DNA of 64,000 nt from Pseudomonas cichorii (lineage in GTDB: Bacteria > Pseudomonadota > Gammaproteobacteria > Pseudomonadales > Pseudomonadaceae): contig NZ_CP074349.1 of NCBI RefSeq assembly GCF_018343775.1, positions 4,144,001-4,208,000 on the forward strand, read 5' to 3'. Position numbers and translations under genes: made by a program. Below the pieces are notes generated by a model. The model made no database searches, had not been told where the DNA came from, and worked only from the letters and a program-made list of their open reading frames with translations. This document shows positions 1 through 10,102 of this stretch, one piece after another (position 1 is the first letter of the stretch; the number at the start of each line of letters is the position of its first letter).

Positions 1-112
1 ATGTTCATCAGTCAGCGGCATAAAAAACTCATATCTAAAACTAATTATTAGCGAGCTAATCATGCTCCAGATATTCAGGCAAGCATGACACTGTGATGTT
101 TCATCGTGAGCG

Positions 113-2242
113 TTACATCTCGAATTCGGACTGCAAGGCTGCCCTTACGCAATACAGGACACCTTCGGGGACTCGTCCGGTGAACATCCCGGCGATTTCC
201 GCAACGGCAGGCAGTTCGCCTTCGCCATCGAGGAAGGCATCCTGAACTTCGCCCAGCAGGTCTTCGGGCAGATCCAGAGCCTGTTCCAGTGACAACTGCT
301 GCTTGCCGATGGCTTCGGCGAGCATGGTGTAGACGTTCTTTTCCGAGCACTGCAATTGCCCGGCGATCTGCGCGGGAGTCATGCCGGCGCGAGCCAGGCT
401 GATCAGTTCGTGACGCACATCAGCCACCACGCGAGGCGCTTCTGCCGCCCCGCCCAGCACTTCAAGAAACGCTTCGCCATAACGCTCCAGCTTGCGGGCA
501 CCAACGCCGCTGACCCGGGCCATCTGGGACATGGTTTCAGGCTTGCTGCGCAGCATTTCCAGCAGGGTCGAATCGGGGAAGATGACATAAGGCGGCACGC
601 CATGCTCTTCGGCCAGCTTGCGACGCAAGGCACGCAGGGCTTCCCACTGTTCGCGCTCTTCGCCACGCACCAGTTGACTGGCCGGGCTGCCGGAGCTGCC
701 TTTGGAAGTGGTCTGGGGTTTCAGGTCGCGACGCAGTTCCAGCGTGACCTCGCCTCGCAACAGCGGGCGGCACGTGTCGCTCAGGCGCAGGCCGCCGTAG
801 CCTTCCAGATCGATATCCGCCAGCCCGCGGGCCACCAGTTGCCGGAACAGGGAACGCCATTCGCCTTCGGAACGCGCCTTGCCGACGCCAAATACCGAAA
901 GGTGCTGATGACCGAAACTCTCCACTTTGTCGTTGGACTTGCCCAGCAGAACGTCCACCAGATGGCCCACACCGTAACGCTGGCCGGTGCGGTAGATCGC
1001 CGACAGGGCCTGACGCGCAGGCTCGGTGGCATCCCAGGTCTGCACGCCGTCGACACAGTTGTCGCAATGGCCGCACGGGTTGGGCATGTCTTCATCGAAA
1101 TAGGCCAGCAGCGTCTGGCGGCGGCAGCGGGTTTCTTCGCACAGCGCCAGCATGGCATCGAGCTTGTGCTGCTCCAGACGCTTGTGGCGCTCGTCGCCTT
1201 CGGAGTTCTGCAACATCTGCTTGAGCATCAGCACGTCTTGCAGCCCGTAGGCCATCCAGGCATCGGCGGGCAGGCCGTCACGGCCGGCGCGACCGGTTTC
1301 CTGGTAATACGCCTCAAGGGACTTGGGCAAATCCATGTGGGCGACAAAACGCACGTTGGGTTTGTCGATCCCCATGCCGAAGGCAATGGTGGCAACCATG
1401 ATCAGGCCTTCCTCATTAAGGAAGCGTTTCTGGTTATGGGCACGAGTCTCGGCGGGCAGACCGGCATGGTAAGGCAGCGCCGGGTAGCCGTTATCACTGA
1501 GAAACACCGCCACTTCGTCGACTTTCTTGCGCGACAGACAGTAGACGATCCCGGCATCGCTGCGCCGCTCGGACAGAAACGCCAGCAACTGTTTGCGTGG
1601 CTGCTCCTTGGGCACGATGCGGTAGAAAATGTTGGGCCGGTCGAAGCTGGACAGGAAACGCTCGGCGTTCTGCAGGTGCAGGCGCGTAACGATTTCTTCA
1701 CGGGTCCGCTTGTCGGCGGTTGCCGTCAGGGCGATGCGCGGCACATTCGGAAACAGCTCGGCCAGTTGCCCCAGTTGCAGGTATTCAGGCCGGAAGTCAT
1801 GACCCCATTGAGAAACGCAGTGCGCCTCGTCGATGGCGAACAGGGCAATCTGCAGATTCTGCAGAAACGCCAGCATGCGCGGCTGAACCAGACGCTCAGG
1901 CGCGAGATAGAGCATCTTGACCTCGCCCAGGCGGATCCGGTTGGCCAGATCGCGCTGCTGTTCGGGGCTCAGGGTCGAGTTCAGCGAAGCAGCCGAAACC
2001 CCCAGCTCATCAAGGGTCGAGACCTGATCTTCCATCAGGGCAATCAGTGGTGAAACCACCACGCACAAACCATCACGCAACAGGCCCGGAACCTGAAAAC
2101 ACAAGGACTTGCCACCACCGGTCGGCATCAGAACCAATGCATCGCCACCGCTGGCCACGCGCTCAATAATGGCACCCTGACGGCCACGAAAACTGTCGTA
2201 GCCGAAGATGTCTTTAAGTACGCGTTGTGCCTGTTCGAGCAT
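113..2242 (-). CDS. recQ: ATP-dependent DNA helicase RecQ
   Basis: This is a 3'-5' superfamily 2 DNA helicase for recombination and repair of stalled forks. The N-terminal core has Walker A (PTGGGKS, about residues 40-46) and a DEAH box (138-141) with the aromatic-rich loop just after it. The helicase C-terminal domain holds the GRAGRDG motif. A four-cysteine zinc-binding segment lies around residues 372-400, followed by an HRDC domain near 535-605. The last ~100 residues form a helix-turn-helix extension, which explains the 709-residue length against about 610 in E. coli RecQ and is usual in pseudomonads. The ATG at 2242 has only a weak ribosome site. The gene stands alone and diverges from the YecA-like gene. 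Confidence 0.97.
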   Translation of the reverse strand: MLEQAQRVLKDIFGYDSFRGRQGAIIERVASGGDALVLMPTGGGKSLCFQVPGLLRDGLCVVVSPLIALMEDQVSTLDELGVSAASLNSTLSPEQQRDLANRIRLGEVKMLYLAPERLVQPRMLAFLQNLQIALFAIDEAHCVSQWGHDFRPEYLQLGQLAELFPNVPRIALTATADKRTREEIVTRLHLQNAERFLSSFDRPNIFYRIVPKEQPRKQLLAFLSERRSDAGIVYCLSRKKVDEVAVFLSDNGYPALPYHAGLPAETRAHNQKRFLNEEGLIMVATIAFGMGIDKPNVRFVAHMDLPKSLEAYYQETGRAGRDGLPADAWMAYGLQDVLMLKQMLQNSEGDERHKRLEQHKLDAMLALCEETRCRRQTLLAYFDEDMPNPCGHCDNCVDGVQTWDATEPARQALSAIYRTGQRYGVGHLVDVLLGKSNDKVESFGHQHLSVFGVGKARSEGEWRSLFRQLVARGLADIDLEGYGGLRLSDTCRPLLRGEVTLELRRDLKPQTTSKGSSGSPASQLVRGEEREQWEALRALRRKLAEEHGVPPYVIFPDSTLLEMLRSKPETMSQMARVSGVGARKLERYGEAFLEVLGGAAEAPRVVADVRHELISLARAGMTPAQIAGQLQCSEKNVYTMLAEAIGKQQLSLEQALDLPEDLLGEVQDAFLDGEGELPAVAEIAGMFTGRVPEGVLYCVRAALQSEFEM

Positions 2243-2419
2243 AAAAACCCCAGATTGTCCTGCTGCACTGCAAAGCCCGGCAGTATACCCGAGCGATCAA
2301 CGGCAAAGGATGACCGGGACATGAGTGGTCAAAATTAACTGTGATCGACCTCTACGCTGGCGCCCCGGACGCGCAGGGCCTAGAATTCAGCATTGTTTTC
2401 TTTCCAAGGTAGTCCGTCC

Positions 2420-3007
2420 ATGTCCTTCGCTGAGCAACTCACCCGCCTGCAAGTCTTCCTCGATGCAGATGAACTGCATGAAGAAGCACTGGACTACGTG
2501 GCCGCTCATGGCTATCTGACCGCCATTTCCATCTGTTCCGAGCAGGTTCCGGAGCGCGAGTGGATCGATGCGCTGTTCTCAGAACCGCCGCATTACGCCA
2601 GCGAAGCCCAGCGCGTCGAAATCGAAACCACCCTGAGCCTGCTGCAGGCGCATATCGCCCGCCAACTGGCTTCCGACGAAGAATTTGAACTGCCATGCGA
2701 CCTGGATCTGGGCGACGAGCCGGACGATTCCGATCTGCGCGGCTGGTGCATCGGCTTCATGGAAGGTGTGTTCCTGCGTGAAAACGCCTGGTTCGAGAGC
2801 GCCGAAGAAGAAGTCAGCGAAATGCTGTTGCCGATCATGGTCGGTTCGGGCCTGTTCGACGAACAACCGGAGTTTTCCGACATCGCCTCGGACGCCAACC
2901 TGATGGACGACATGATCGTTCAGATCCCCGAAGCCCTAACCGCGCTGTACCTGCTGTGCCAGGCTCCGGACGAAAAACCGGCGATCCTCAAGCCTCGTCA
3001 CCACTGA
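2420..3007 (+). CDS. YecA/YgfB (UPF0149) family protein
   Basis: A 195-residue acidic protein of the UPF0149 family, small helical proteins found in many gammaproteobacteria. The biochemical role is unsettled; some members carry a C-terminal zinc-binding SEC-C motif, which is absent here. The central acidic stretch and the motif WCIGFMEGV are typical of the family. The ATG at 2420 is preferred because the homology begins with MSFAEQLTRL; an upstream in-frame ATG at 2393 would add nine unlikely residues. The next gene begins 10 bases downstream, so the two are probably co-transcribed. Confidence 0.85.
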   Translation: MSFAEQLTRLQVFLDADELHEEALDYVAAHGYLTAISICSEQVPEREWIDALFSEPPHYASEAQRVEIETTLSLLQAHIARQLASDEEFELPCDLDLGDEPDDSDLRGWCIGFMEGVFLRENAWFESAEEEVSEMLLPIMVGSGLFDEQPEFSDIASDANLMDDMIVQIPEALTALYLLCQAPDEKPAILKPRHH

Positions 3008-3017
3008 GTCGGCGCCT

Positions 3018-3419
3018 ATGGCGCACGACCTGCCGCGCACCAGCCGCCACCGGTTAGTGCGCTATCTGTTAGTAGCTGTCGGCTGGACAAGCGTAGGCCT
3101 GGGTGTCATCGGGATTTTCCTGCCGGTGCTGCCCACCACGCCTTTCCTGCTGCTGGCTGCTGCCTGTTTCGCCCGCAGCTCACCCCGCTTCTACAACTGG
3201 CTGGTCAATCACAAACGGCTCGGCCCGTGGATTCGTGATTATCTGGCGGGCAACGGCATTCCCCTCAAGGGCAAGGTCTACGCCATCGGCCTGATGTGGG
3301 CCAGCATCAGCCTGTCCTGCTATCTGGTGCCCCTGCCCTGGGCTCGCGGCTTCATGCTGGCCTGCGCAGTGCTGGTGACGATCTATATCCTTCGCCAGAA
3401 AACCCTGCACAAACCTTGA
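3018..3419 (+). CDS. YbaN/DUF454 family inner membrane protein
   Basis: A 133-residue membrane protein. The signature of DUF454 is visible: a first hydrophobic helix ending GIFLPVLPTTPFLLLAAACF, then a loop with FYNWLVNH and a conserved arginine-rich turn, then two further hydrophobic helices at about residues 92-125. The function of the family is not known. It follows the YecA-like gene by 10 bases and its ribosome site is poor, so it probably depends on translation of its neighbour. It ends only 3 bases before the convergent adhesin gene. Confidence 0.85.
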   Translation: MAHDLPRTSRHRLVRYLLVAVGWTSVGLGVIGIFLPVLPTTPFLLLAAACFARSSPRFYNWLVNHKRLGPWIRDYLAGNGIPLKGKVYAIGLMWASISLSCYLVPLPWARGFMLACAVLVTIYILRQKTLHKP

Positions 3420-3422
3420 GCC

Positions 3423-6002
3423 TCAGACCGTATCGACCTTGAGGGAATGATCCCCCAGCATGCCGTTGATGATCGAAGCCGTGTCCGCGCCACTGGCAAC
3501 CCAGCCGCCGGTTCCAGTGGTCACCCCGTAATGCCCTGCCAGGTCGATACCCGCCAGGTCGATGGTCTGGCTTGATGCACCGCCGCTGGCACCCACCTCG
3601 ATGCTCGACACCAGGTTTACCCCGCTGCCCGACACCTTGAAGTGCAGGTAGTCATCCAGCGAATCGCCCACGCCCTGCAATAGCTGCGACAGATCGAGCT
3701 TGTCGGCACCAAAGGTGAAATCGACAACCCGATCATGCCCGGTATCTCCCGCCAGCCACATGAAGGTGTCCTGACCTGCGCCACCGGTCAGCGTGTCGTT
3801 TCCAGCACCGCCAATCAGCAGATCGTTGCCATCGCCGCCGTACAAGCAGTCATTTGCGCCGCCTGCCAGCAACACATCATCGCCATCAGTACCGACCAGA
3901 GAATGCCCTTGCTGATAACGGATGCTGACCGGCGCGACATCACTGCCGCCATGGGCATCGCTGGCGGTGTAAGTGCCGTGATAAGTGGGCGTGGTATCGA
4001 CGGCGCTGTAGTCGATGGTCAGGCCAATCTGATAGGTCAGCCCTTTGTTGACCACGCCTGGATCAGGCTGATGAATCAGGATCAGGCGATAGACATTGTC
4101 CTCTGTGGCAGTGATGGTGCCGCTCGCGTCCAGAGGTTGAAACTCGCCGTTATCCATTTTCCAGGCCAGCCCGATCTGATCGGACAGATAGCGGGTATCG
4201 ACGGTCAGGGTTTCACCGGCCTTGAGTTCGATATTGAGGATGTCCTGGTGGTTATAGGTATCGATCTGCCAGGCCCCCAGATAACCATTGAGCAGCACGG
4301 TCGCGGTCACGGCGCTATTGACGTAAAAGTCGCTGCGGTTCAGGTCCCGAACCTGATTCTCGACCTTGTCCCGAATCCCCTTGAACTCGATGGTGCCGGG
4401 CATACAGGCCGTGAAATCCGTTCCGGGCGCACGCCAGCCGGTATGGAAAACCGTCGGCGTTGCGCTCAGCGAGTCACCCTGGGGCGAGCGATCATTGACC
4501 AGCAACACTGCACCGGGCACCTCGATACAGGGTGCCAGGATATTGGTGATGATGTGGTCGGCCACCGCTTGCGGTCCCTGCCACGCCGGAACATGGATCG
4601 ACAGATCAGCGCCGGACAGATCACCGTCATTGTCGCTGAGCACAAAACCGATCTGCTCGGTCATGGGGCTATCCACAGCACCCGGCGTGTAACTGAAAGC
4701 GCCGCTGTCCATGTTCACCAGCAACGTCCCGCCCGTGCTGCTGAGCAGGGTGAGTTCGTGGGTGACCGGATCGAAACCAACCAGCCTTGAGCCGCCACAA
4801 CCTGTTTCGTCCACAACCCGAATGCCGCTTTGATCATGGAGGTAAGTCACGCCTTCCAGCGTGATGGATTTGACGAACCCGCCATCAGCGCCAAACGTCC
4901 CGCCAGTCAGCAGGCTGCCACTGACCACCCGACTCGGCGCGACCTCGCAGCCAGGCGGCGGGCACGGCACCGACAGTTCGATATCGGCAGCCATCGGCAC
5001 ATCGTCGATGATGGAAATATCCAGATGGGCCGAACCTGAATCACCGTCCCGGTCCATGGCGATCACCTCGATCTGCTCACCGATACTATTGGCCCCCTCG
5101 CCTTCAGGGTGTTCCAGCGAGTCGAGCAAGGTGTAGCTATAACTGACCACCCCGCTCTGCGGATCGTAACCCGTAATACTGAGGCTGTTGCCCAGAGCGG
5201 TAAGGGCAGACAGGGGAAAACCCATCACGACACCGGCAACCACCACCTCGATACCACCGACCGTCAGGGATTGCAGCCCGTCCGGCGCACTGACCGTGAA
5301 CGTACCCTGCTGAGTCAGCTTTCCGGCATCGGGCTGCGAACCGCCACACAGGTTGGCTTCATTGAATGTGAGCGCGCTGCACGACACCTTGACGCAATGA
5401 TCCACGGGGGGCTCAACGGGCGGATCAATGGGCGGTTCGACAGGTGGCTCCACGACCGGCGGCTCGGTGATGGGCGGTTCCACAATCGGCGGTATCACCA
5501 CCGCGCCGGGCGGATCGCTTGCCACGCCACGCAAGAATTCGGCCTGCCCCTCGGGAAACAGCGGGACCATGATCAGCCCCTCAGTCGCAAAGCCTGTGAC
5601 AGGCGTCACTTCTGCGCCCGTTTCACTGAGGATCACGGCGCTGTGCCCGCCGCCCTCTGCGCTAACCACTTCATCGCCGCTCTGCACAGGCTCTGCCTCC
5701 AGCCCTGTGGCCTGCTCGACAGCCGCCAGCAGCCCGAGGGTCGGGGTCAGCGGGTCGAGGGTTTCCACATGGGCGGGCTGGCCGTCGAGCAGCGATGGCT
5801 CAAGCGAAAGACGGCTTTCGCGCCCCAGCGTCAGCTCACCGCCGCCCTCAAGCTGCACGACAATCGCGCCTGTTGTACCGGTCTGTAGTTGCTCACCTGC
5901 AAACACTCGATCGCCTTCACTCAACACCCGCTGAGTACCACTGCTCGACACTGCTACAACATCGCCCACCGCTTGTCGTACCGTACTGATCAACCTGGCC
6001 AT
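3423..6002 (-). CDS. RTX adhesin with LapA-type N-terminal retention module
   Basis: A secreted surface protein of 859 residues. The first ~95 residues (MARLISTVRQAVGDVVAVSS onward) are the retention-module fold that holds LapA-family adhesins in the outer-membrane pore; LLAAV at residues 91-95 lies where the LapG protease cuts in LapA. A proline-rich linker of PPIVEPP-type repeats sits near residues 170-205. T1SS-143-like repeat domains with DRDGDSGSA-type motifs follow, then nonapeptide RTX repeats (GGDGNDLLIGGAGNDTL) and a C-terminal type I secretion signal region. The start at 6002 is chosen over an upstream ATG because of GGGAGG six bases before it. It is divergent from its own secretion genes and very small for a Lap adhesin (LapA exceeds 5,000 residues). 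Confidence 0.85.
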   Translation of the reverse strand: MARLISTVRQAVGDVVAVSSSGTQRVLSEGDRVFAGEQLQTGTTGAIVVQLEGGGELTLGRESRLSLEPSLLDGQPAHVETLDPLTPTLGLLAAVEQATGLEAEPVQSGDEVVSAEGGGHSAVILSETGAEVTPVTGFATEGLIMVPLFPEGQAEFLRGVASDPPGAVVIPPIVEPPITEPPVVEPPVEPPIDPPVEPPVDHCVKVSCSALTFNEANLCGGSQPDAGKLTQQGTFTVSAPDGLQSLTVGGIEVVVAGVVMGFPLSALTALGNSLSITGYDPQSGVVSYSYTLLDSLEHPEGEGANSIGEQIEVIAMDRDGDSGSAHLDISIIDDVPMAADIELSVPCPPPGCEVAPSRVVSGSLLTGGTFGADGGFVKSITLEGVTYLHDQSGIRVVDETGCGGSRLVGFDPVTHELTLLSSTGGTLLVNMDSGAFSYTPGAVDSPMTEQIGFVLSDNDGDLSGADLSIHVPAWQGPQAVADHIITNILAPCIEVPGAVLLVNDRSPQGDSLSATPTVFHTGWRAPGTDFTACMPGTIEFKGIRDKVENQVRDLNRSDFYVNSAVTATVLLNGYLGAWQIDTYNHQDILNIELKAGETLTVDTRYLSDQIGLAWKMDNGEFQPLDASGTITATEDNVYRLILIHQPDPGVVNKGLTYQIGLTIDYSAVDTTPTYHGTYTASDAHGGSDVAPVSIRYQQGHSLVGTDGDDVLLAGGANDCLYGGDGNDLLIGGAGNDTLTGGAGQDTFMWLAGDTGHDRVVDFTFGADKLDLSQLLQGVGDSLDDYLHFKVSGSGVNLVSSIEVGASGGASSQTIDLAGIDLAGHYGVTTGTGGWVASGADTASIINGMLGDHSLKVDTV

Positions 6003-6421
6003 ATTCCCTCCCTTTTTCGTAACGATCGAGCCCGAGAACCCTCGGATCTGCTCTTGAATTGGCTCGCCCCTGCAACAGATAAAACCCCGACAACCTTTTC
6101 GCGACAAAAAATCGTCACCTGATCAATCTGTTGTTTTCACATGCAATTTCATGCGCTTCACATGCCGACATAATTCCGTCGAAAGCCAAAAAATCTAAAA
6201 AATCGCATTTAAGTGGCTGAATAAAAGGGCCTGACAAAAACAACCATCGTCGCAATTCGGAAAACTGCATAAGTTTTTTTCGGCATAAGGCATATGAAAT
6301 AAACGTCTGAGCTTTCTCAAAAGTTGTTCTTAGCTGTGTTGTTACAAGCCTGACACGGCTGACTGCACGAAAAAGTCATTTTATTGACCCGCAGAACACT
6401 TTTACGAAGGGAGACGTATTC
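6003..6421. promoter_or_regulatory. Divergent intergenic region between adhesin and secretion genes
   Basis: These 419 bases separate two genes that diverge, so both promoters should lie here. The stretch 6120-6320 is AT-rich compared with its flanks, as expected for a promoter region. The only precise signals I can point to are the ribosome sites: GGGAGG before the adhesin and GGGAGA at 6408-6413 before the TolC-like gene. I see no gene, tRNA or clear operator here. A c-di-GMP-responsive regulator such as FleQ would be a reasonable candidate by analogy with lap genes, but I cannot see a convincing site. Confidence 0.5.
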
Positions 6422-7777
6422 ATGCGCGATTTGACCCCGCTTTACAGCGCCGTCGTGCTTGCGGTGGCCTGTGCGCAAGCGCAAGCCATTACATTGACCG
6501 AAGCGATCCAGAACACCCTGGACCATCACCCGGAAATCCAGGCCAGCAAGAACGAAAGACTGTCTGCCGGTGAAGAGTTGAACGTCGCCAAAGGCGGCTA
6601 CCTGCCCACCGTGGATGTGGTGGCCACCTATGGTCGGCAGAAGACCGACAGCCCCAGCACCCGCGCCCTTTACGGCCATGACTCGCAGATCCTCAATTAC
6701 ACCCAGTCCGAACTGCGCCTGCGCCAGTTGCTGTTCGACGGCTTCAATACCCCCAACGAAGTGGGCCGCACCCAGGCGGTGGTCAACTCCCGTGCCTATT
6801 ACGTGCAAGGCACTTCCCAGAGCCTGGCCCTGCGCGCCATCGAGGTTTATCTCGACGTGCTCAAGTGCCGTGAATTGCTGACCCTGGCCCGCAACAACCT
6901 GCAGGCACACTTGCGCATCAATGACCAGATCACCCTGCGCAGCGAACGTGGCGTGGGCAGCGCAGCGGATCGCGACCAGTCCCTGGCTCGCCGGGCGCTG
7001 GCGCAGAACAACTTCCATACCGCTCAGGTGGAACTGGCGGATGCCGAAGCCAGCTTTGCCAGTGCCGTGGGCCGCCTGCCGGACGAACTGGAAACCCCGC
7101 CGTCCATCAAGGGCGAGGTCCCGCTGAGCCTGTCCGATGCCCAGCAGAGCATGCTGCTCAACAACCCCTATCTGAAATCGGCCCAGGCCGATGTGCAGGC
7201 CGCCGAGAAACAGTATGAAAGCTCGAAGGCGCCCTTCTACCCGCGCTTCGATGCGGAACTGGCCGTGGGCGCCAATGACAACCTGCAAGGCGAGGAAGGC
7301 CACGACAAGGAATGGCGGGCCGCCGTGGTGATGAATTACAACCTGTTCAACGGCAACCGGGACAAGTCGCGCCTGCGCTCCAACGCCTACAAGACCGGCC
7401 AGGCCCTGGACATCCGCAACAACGCCTTGCGCATGCTCAACGAAAACATGTCGCTGGCCTGGAACGCCATGGACAACGCCCGCCTGCAAACCCCGATTGC
7501 CCGAGACTACGTGACCTCCACCACCCGCGTGCGCGCCGCGTACCAGGACCAGTTCGGCCTGGGCCAACGCACCCTGCTCGACCTGCTGGACAGCGAAAAC
7601 GAACTCTACAACGCCAGCCGCCGCTACACCGAAGTGCGCTACACCGAAGAACTGGCCATGTACCGCGTCCTGGCCAGTGAAGGAGAACTGCTGCGCAAAC
7701 AGCGTGTGGTGCTGCCAGCCGAAGCGGTGGCGCTGAACGAAGTGGAAAACCAGGCGCGTTTGCCGTCGCTGAAATAA
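6422..7777 (+). CDS. TolC/LapE-family outer membrane efflux protein
   Basis: Outer membrane channel of a type I secretion system, 451 residues. It begins with a short signal peptide ending ACAQAQA (about residue 22) and contains two repeats of the outer membrane efflux fold, with ALRAIEVYLDVLKCRELL and the long coiled-coil helices characteristic of TolC, AggA and LapE. The ribosome site GGGAGA stands 8 bases upstream. The ABC exporter and adaptor genes follow on the same strand and the adhesin gene is divergent. The channel therefore most likely exports, and then retains, that adhesin. Confidence 0.9.
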   Translation: MRDLTPLYSAVVLAVACAQAQAITLTEAIQNTLDHHPEIQASKNERLSAGEELNVAKGGYLPTVDVVATYGRQKTDSPSTRALYGHDSQILNYTQSELRLRQLLFDGFNTPNEVGRTQAVVNSRAYYVQGTSQSLALRAIEVYLDVLKCRELLTLARNNLQAHLRINDQITLRSERGVGSAADRDQSLARRALAQNNFHTAQVELADAEASFASAVGRLPDELETPPSIKGEVPLSLSDAQQSMLLNNPYLKSAQADVQAAEKQYESSKAPFYPRFDAELAVGANDNLQGEEGHDKEWRAAVVMNYNLFNGNRDKSRLRSNAYKTGQALDIRNNALRMLNENMSLAWNAMDNARLQTPIARDYVTSTTRVRAAYQDQFGLGQRTLLDLLDSENELYNASRRYTEVRYTEELAMYRVLASEGELLRKQRVVLPAEAVALNEVENQARLPSLK

Positions 7778-7810
7778 ATAAAACCACTCCGGATTAAAGC
7801 CGACCCGTTT

Positions 7811-7900
7811 TGTGGGAGGCAGCTTGCTGGCGAAAAGGCCTGTGAACCGGCAGATATTATGCGTCTGTACGCTGAAGTCGCCAGCAAGCTGCCTCCCACA
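7811..7900. repeat. REP doublet (REPIN), copy 1
   Basis: Two arms of 23 bases, TGTGGGAGGCAGCTTGCTGG plus CGA at 7811-7833 and its exact reverse complement at 7878-7900, enclose a 44-base loop. A second copy lies at 32750-32838 in the opposite orientation, and the loops match closely after reverse complementing. This is the architecture of Pseudomonas REPINs, non-autonomous elements mobilised by RAYT transposases. It sits between two genes of the secretion operon and may affect transcript stability. Confidence 0.85.
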
Positions 7901-7934
7901 CGTTGAATCATCTGTTCTATGGGAGCTCCCCCCT

Positions 7935-10091
7935 GTGAATCGTATGGAACTGTCCGCCGCCCTCGACCCTGTGCCGAACGATGACGATCCCTTGCTCGAT
8001 GGCCTGCTGATCCTCTGCAACCTGCATGGCTGCACCACCAGCCGCGCCAGCCTGAGTGCCGGGCTGCCGCTGGCCCGGCAGCGCTTGAGCACTGCGCAAC
8101 TGCCTCGGGCCGCCGCCAATGCCGGATTGCAGGCTCGCTGGTTGCGACGCGAACTGAACGCCATCGACAGCCTGAACCTGCCGGTCCTGCTGTTGCTCGA
8201 CCATCAGCGCTGCGCCGTCCTGAGCCGCTGGGGCGATGACGGACAAGCGCTGATCCTGCCCAGCGAAAACGAAGGCGGCGAGCAGTGGATCAGCCGGGAA
8301 GAACTGGCCCGTCACTACACCGGCCAAGCCCTGTTCGCACGCCCGCTGCATGAACTGGAGCAACTGCGCGCCCCGCTGCTGCCGAGGGTCAAGACCTGGT
8401 TTCGCGACACCCTCAAACTGTCTCGCGGGCTCTACAGCGATGCCATGCTTGCCAGCCTGTTGATCAACCTGCTGGGCCTGATGGTGCCTCTGTTCGTCAT
8501 GCAGACCTACGACCGCGTCGTGCCCAATCAGGCCACCGCGACCTTGTGGGTACTGGCAATCGGGCTGCTGGTCGGCACCCTGTTCGAACTGGGATTGCGC
8601 CTGATCCGCGCGCGCCTGCTGGATCGGGCCGGCAGCAAGACCGACCTGATTCTGTCCGCGACCCTGTTTGAACGCATCATCGGCATGCACCTGAAAAACC
8701 GCCCGGCCACGGTGGGCGGTTTTGCCCAGAGCATTCATGACTTTCAGGGGCTTCGGGAGTTTCTGACCGCCGTCACCCTCACCAGCCTGATCGACCTGCC
8801 CTTCGCGCTGCTGATGCTCGGTGTCATCGGCCTGCTGGGCGGCTGGCTGGTGCTGATCCCGATTATCGCCTTCCCGCTGACCGTGGCACTGGCCTGGACC
8901 ATCCAGGTGCTGCTGCGCGACACCGTACAAAAAAGCCTGAGCCTGGGCGCAGCGCGGCAGGCCTTGTTGGTGGAAACCCTCGGCGGCCTGGAAACCCTCA
9001 AGGCCTGCAATGCAGAAGGTGAACGCCAGCATCAATGGGAAAGCACCCACGGCGCCCTCACCCGCCTGGACAACCACGCCCGGCATCTGGCCGCACTGGC
9101 CAGCAACAGCACCTTGTTCATCCAGCAGTTCTGCGGCATGGCGACCATCGTCGCCGGGGTCTACAGCATCATCGCCGGCAACCTGAGCGTCGGCGCACTG
9201 GTTGCCACCTACATGCTGGGCAGCCGTGTGCTGGCACCGCTGGGTCAGATCGCCGGGCTGATCACCCGCTATCAACAAGCGCAACTGACCCTGAAAAGCA
9301 CAGACACCCTGATGGCCTTGCCCCAAGAGCGAGATATCCACCAGCGACCACTGCAATGCCCGCCCCTCAAGGGTGCGGTGACTGCCAGCAACGTCAGCTT
9401 CGCCTATGGCCAGCAAGGCGCAGCGGCACTGCACGGCATCAGCTTCAGTGTCGAACCGGGCGAGCGGATCGGCATCATTGGTCGCAGCGGCTCGGGCAAA
9501 AGCACACTCGCACGCCTGCTAATGGGCTTCTATACCCCCGACGAAGGCCAGTTGCTGCTGGACAGCCTCGACCTGCGGCAACTCGAAATTACCGCCCTGC
9601 GCCAACAGATCGGCTACGTCGCCCATGACATGCCGCTGCTGGCCGGCAGCCTGCGCGACAACCTGACCCTCGGCGCCCGCAACACCAGCGAGGCCCGCAT
9701 GCTGGAAGTCGCACGCCTTACCGGTGTCGACGAACTGGCCCTCAAACATCCTCAGGGCTTCGACCGCCCCGTGGGCGAGCGTGGCCAGTTGCTGTCCGGT
9801 GGTCAGCGCCAAGCCGTGTTGCTGGCCCGGGCGCTGTTGCGAGACCCGCCGATCATGCTGCTGGACGAACCCACCAGCCACATGGACAACGCCAGCGAAG
9901 ACATCCTGCGCCAACACCTGCATCAACTGATGCCCGGCAAAACCCTGCTGCTGGTCACCCACCGCATGTCGATGCTGAGCCTGGTGGACCGTCTGCTGGT
10001 TCTGGACAACGGCAAGCTGATGGCCGACGGCCCCAAAGCTGCCGTGATCGAAGCGCTGCGCAAGGGCCAGGCCGGCCCAGCCCCTGTTTGA
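7935..10091 (+). CDS. LapB-like type I secretion ABC exporter
   Basis: Inner-membrane ABC exporter of 718 residues that powers the type I system. An N-terminal C39-peptidase-like domain (about residues 15-135) precedes a six-helix export domain (about 160-440) and a nucleotide-binding domain. The latter shows Walker A GRSGSGKST, signature LSGGQRQ and Walker B IMLLDEP. In Lap-type exporters the N-terminal domain is a non-cleaving substrate-recognition domain, which I infer here because no clear catalytic Cys-His arrangement is visible. I chose the GTG at 7935 because GGGAG lies 9 bases before it; an ATG at 7944 is the alternative. The adaptor gene follows after 11 bases. Confidence 0.92.
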   Translation: MNRMELSAALDPVPNDDDPLLDGLLILCNLHGCTTSRASLSAGLPLARQRLSTAQLPRAAANAGLQARWLRRELNAIDSLNLPVLLLLDHQRCAVLSRWGDDGQALILPSENEGGEQWISREELARHYTGQALFARPLHELEQLRAPLLPRVKTWFRDTLKLSRGLYSDAMLASLLINLLGLMVPLFVMQTYDRVVPNQATATLWVLAIGLLVGTLFELGLRLIRARLLDRAGSKTDLILSATLFERIIGMHLKNRPATVGGFAQSIHDFQGLREFLTAVTLTSLIDLPFALLMLGVIGLLGGWLVLIPIIAFPLTVALAWTIQVLLRDTVQKSLSLGAARQALLVETLGGLETLKACNAEGERQHQWESTHGALTRLDNHARHLAALASNSTLFIQQFCGMATIVAGVYSIIAGNLSVGALVATYMLGSRVLAPLGQIAGLITRYQQAQLTLKSTDTLMALPQERDIHQRPLQCPPLKGAVTASNVSFAYGQQGAAALHGISFSVEPGERIGIIGRSGSGKSTLARLLMGFYTPDEGQLLLDSLDLRQLEITALRQQIGYVAHDMPLLAGSLRDNLTLGARNTSEARMLEVARLTGVDELALKHPQGFDRPVGERGQLLSGGQRQAVLLARALLRDPPIMLLDEPTSHMDNASEDILRQHLHQLMPGKTLLLVTHRMSMLSLVDRLLVLDNGKLMADGPKAAVIEALRKGQAGPAPV

Positions 10092-10102
10092 GGAGCACCA
10101 TC

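Noticed and set aside
356-2053. Long plus-strand open frame opposite recQ
   Set aside because: It is the antisense shadow of a certain gene in GC-rich DNA; composition of the product (His/Gln/Ala-rich) is typical of such shadows.
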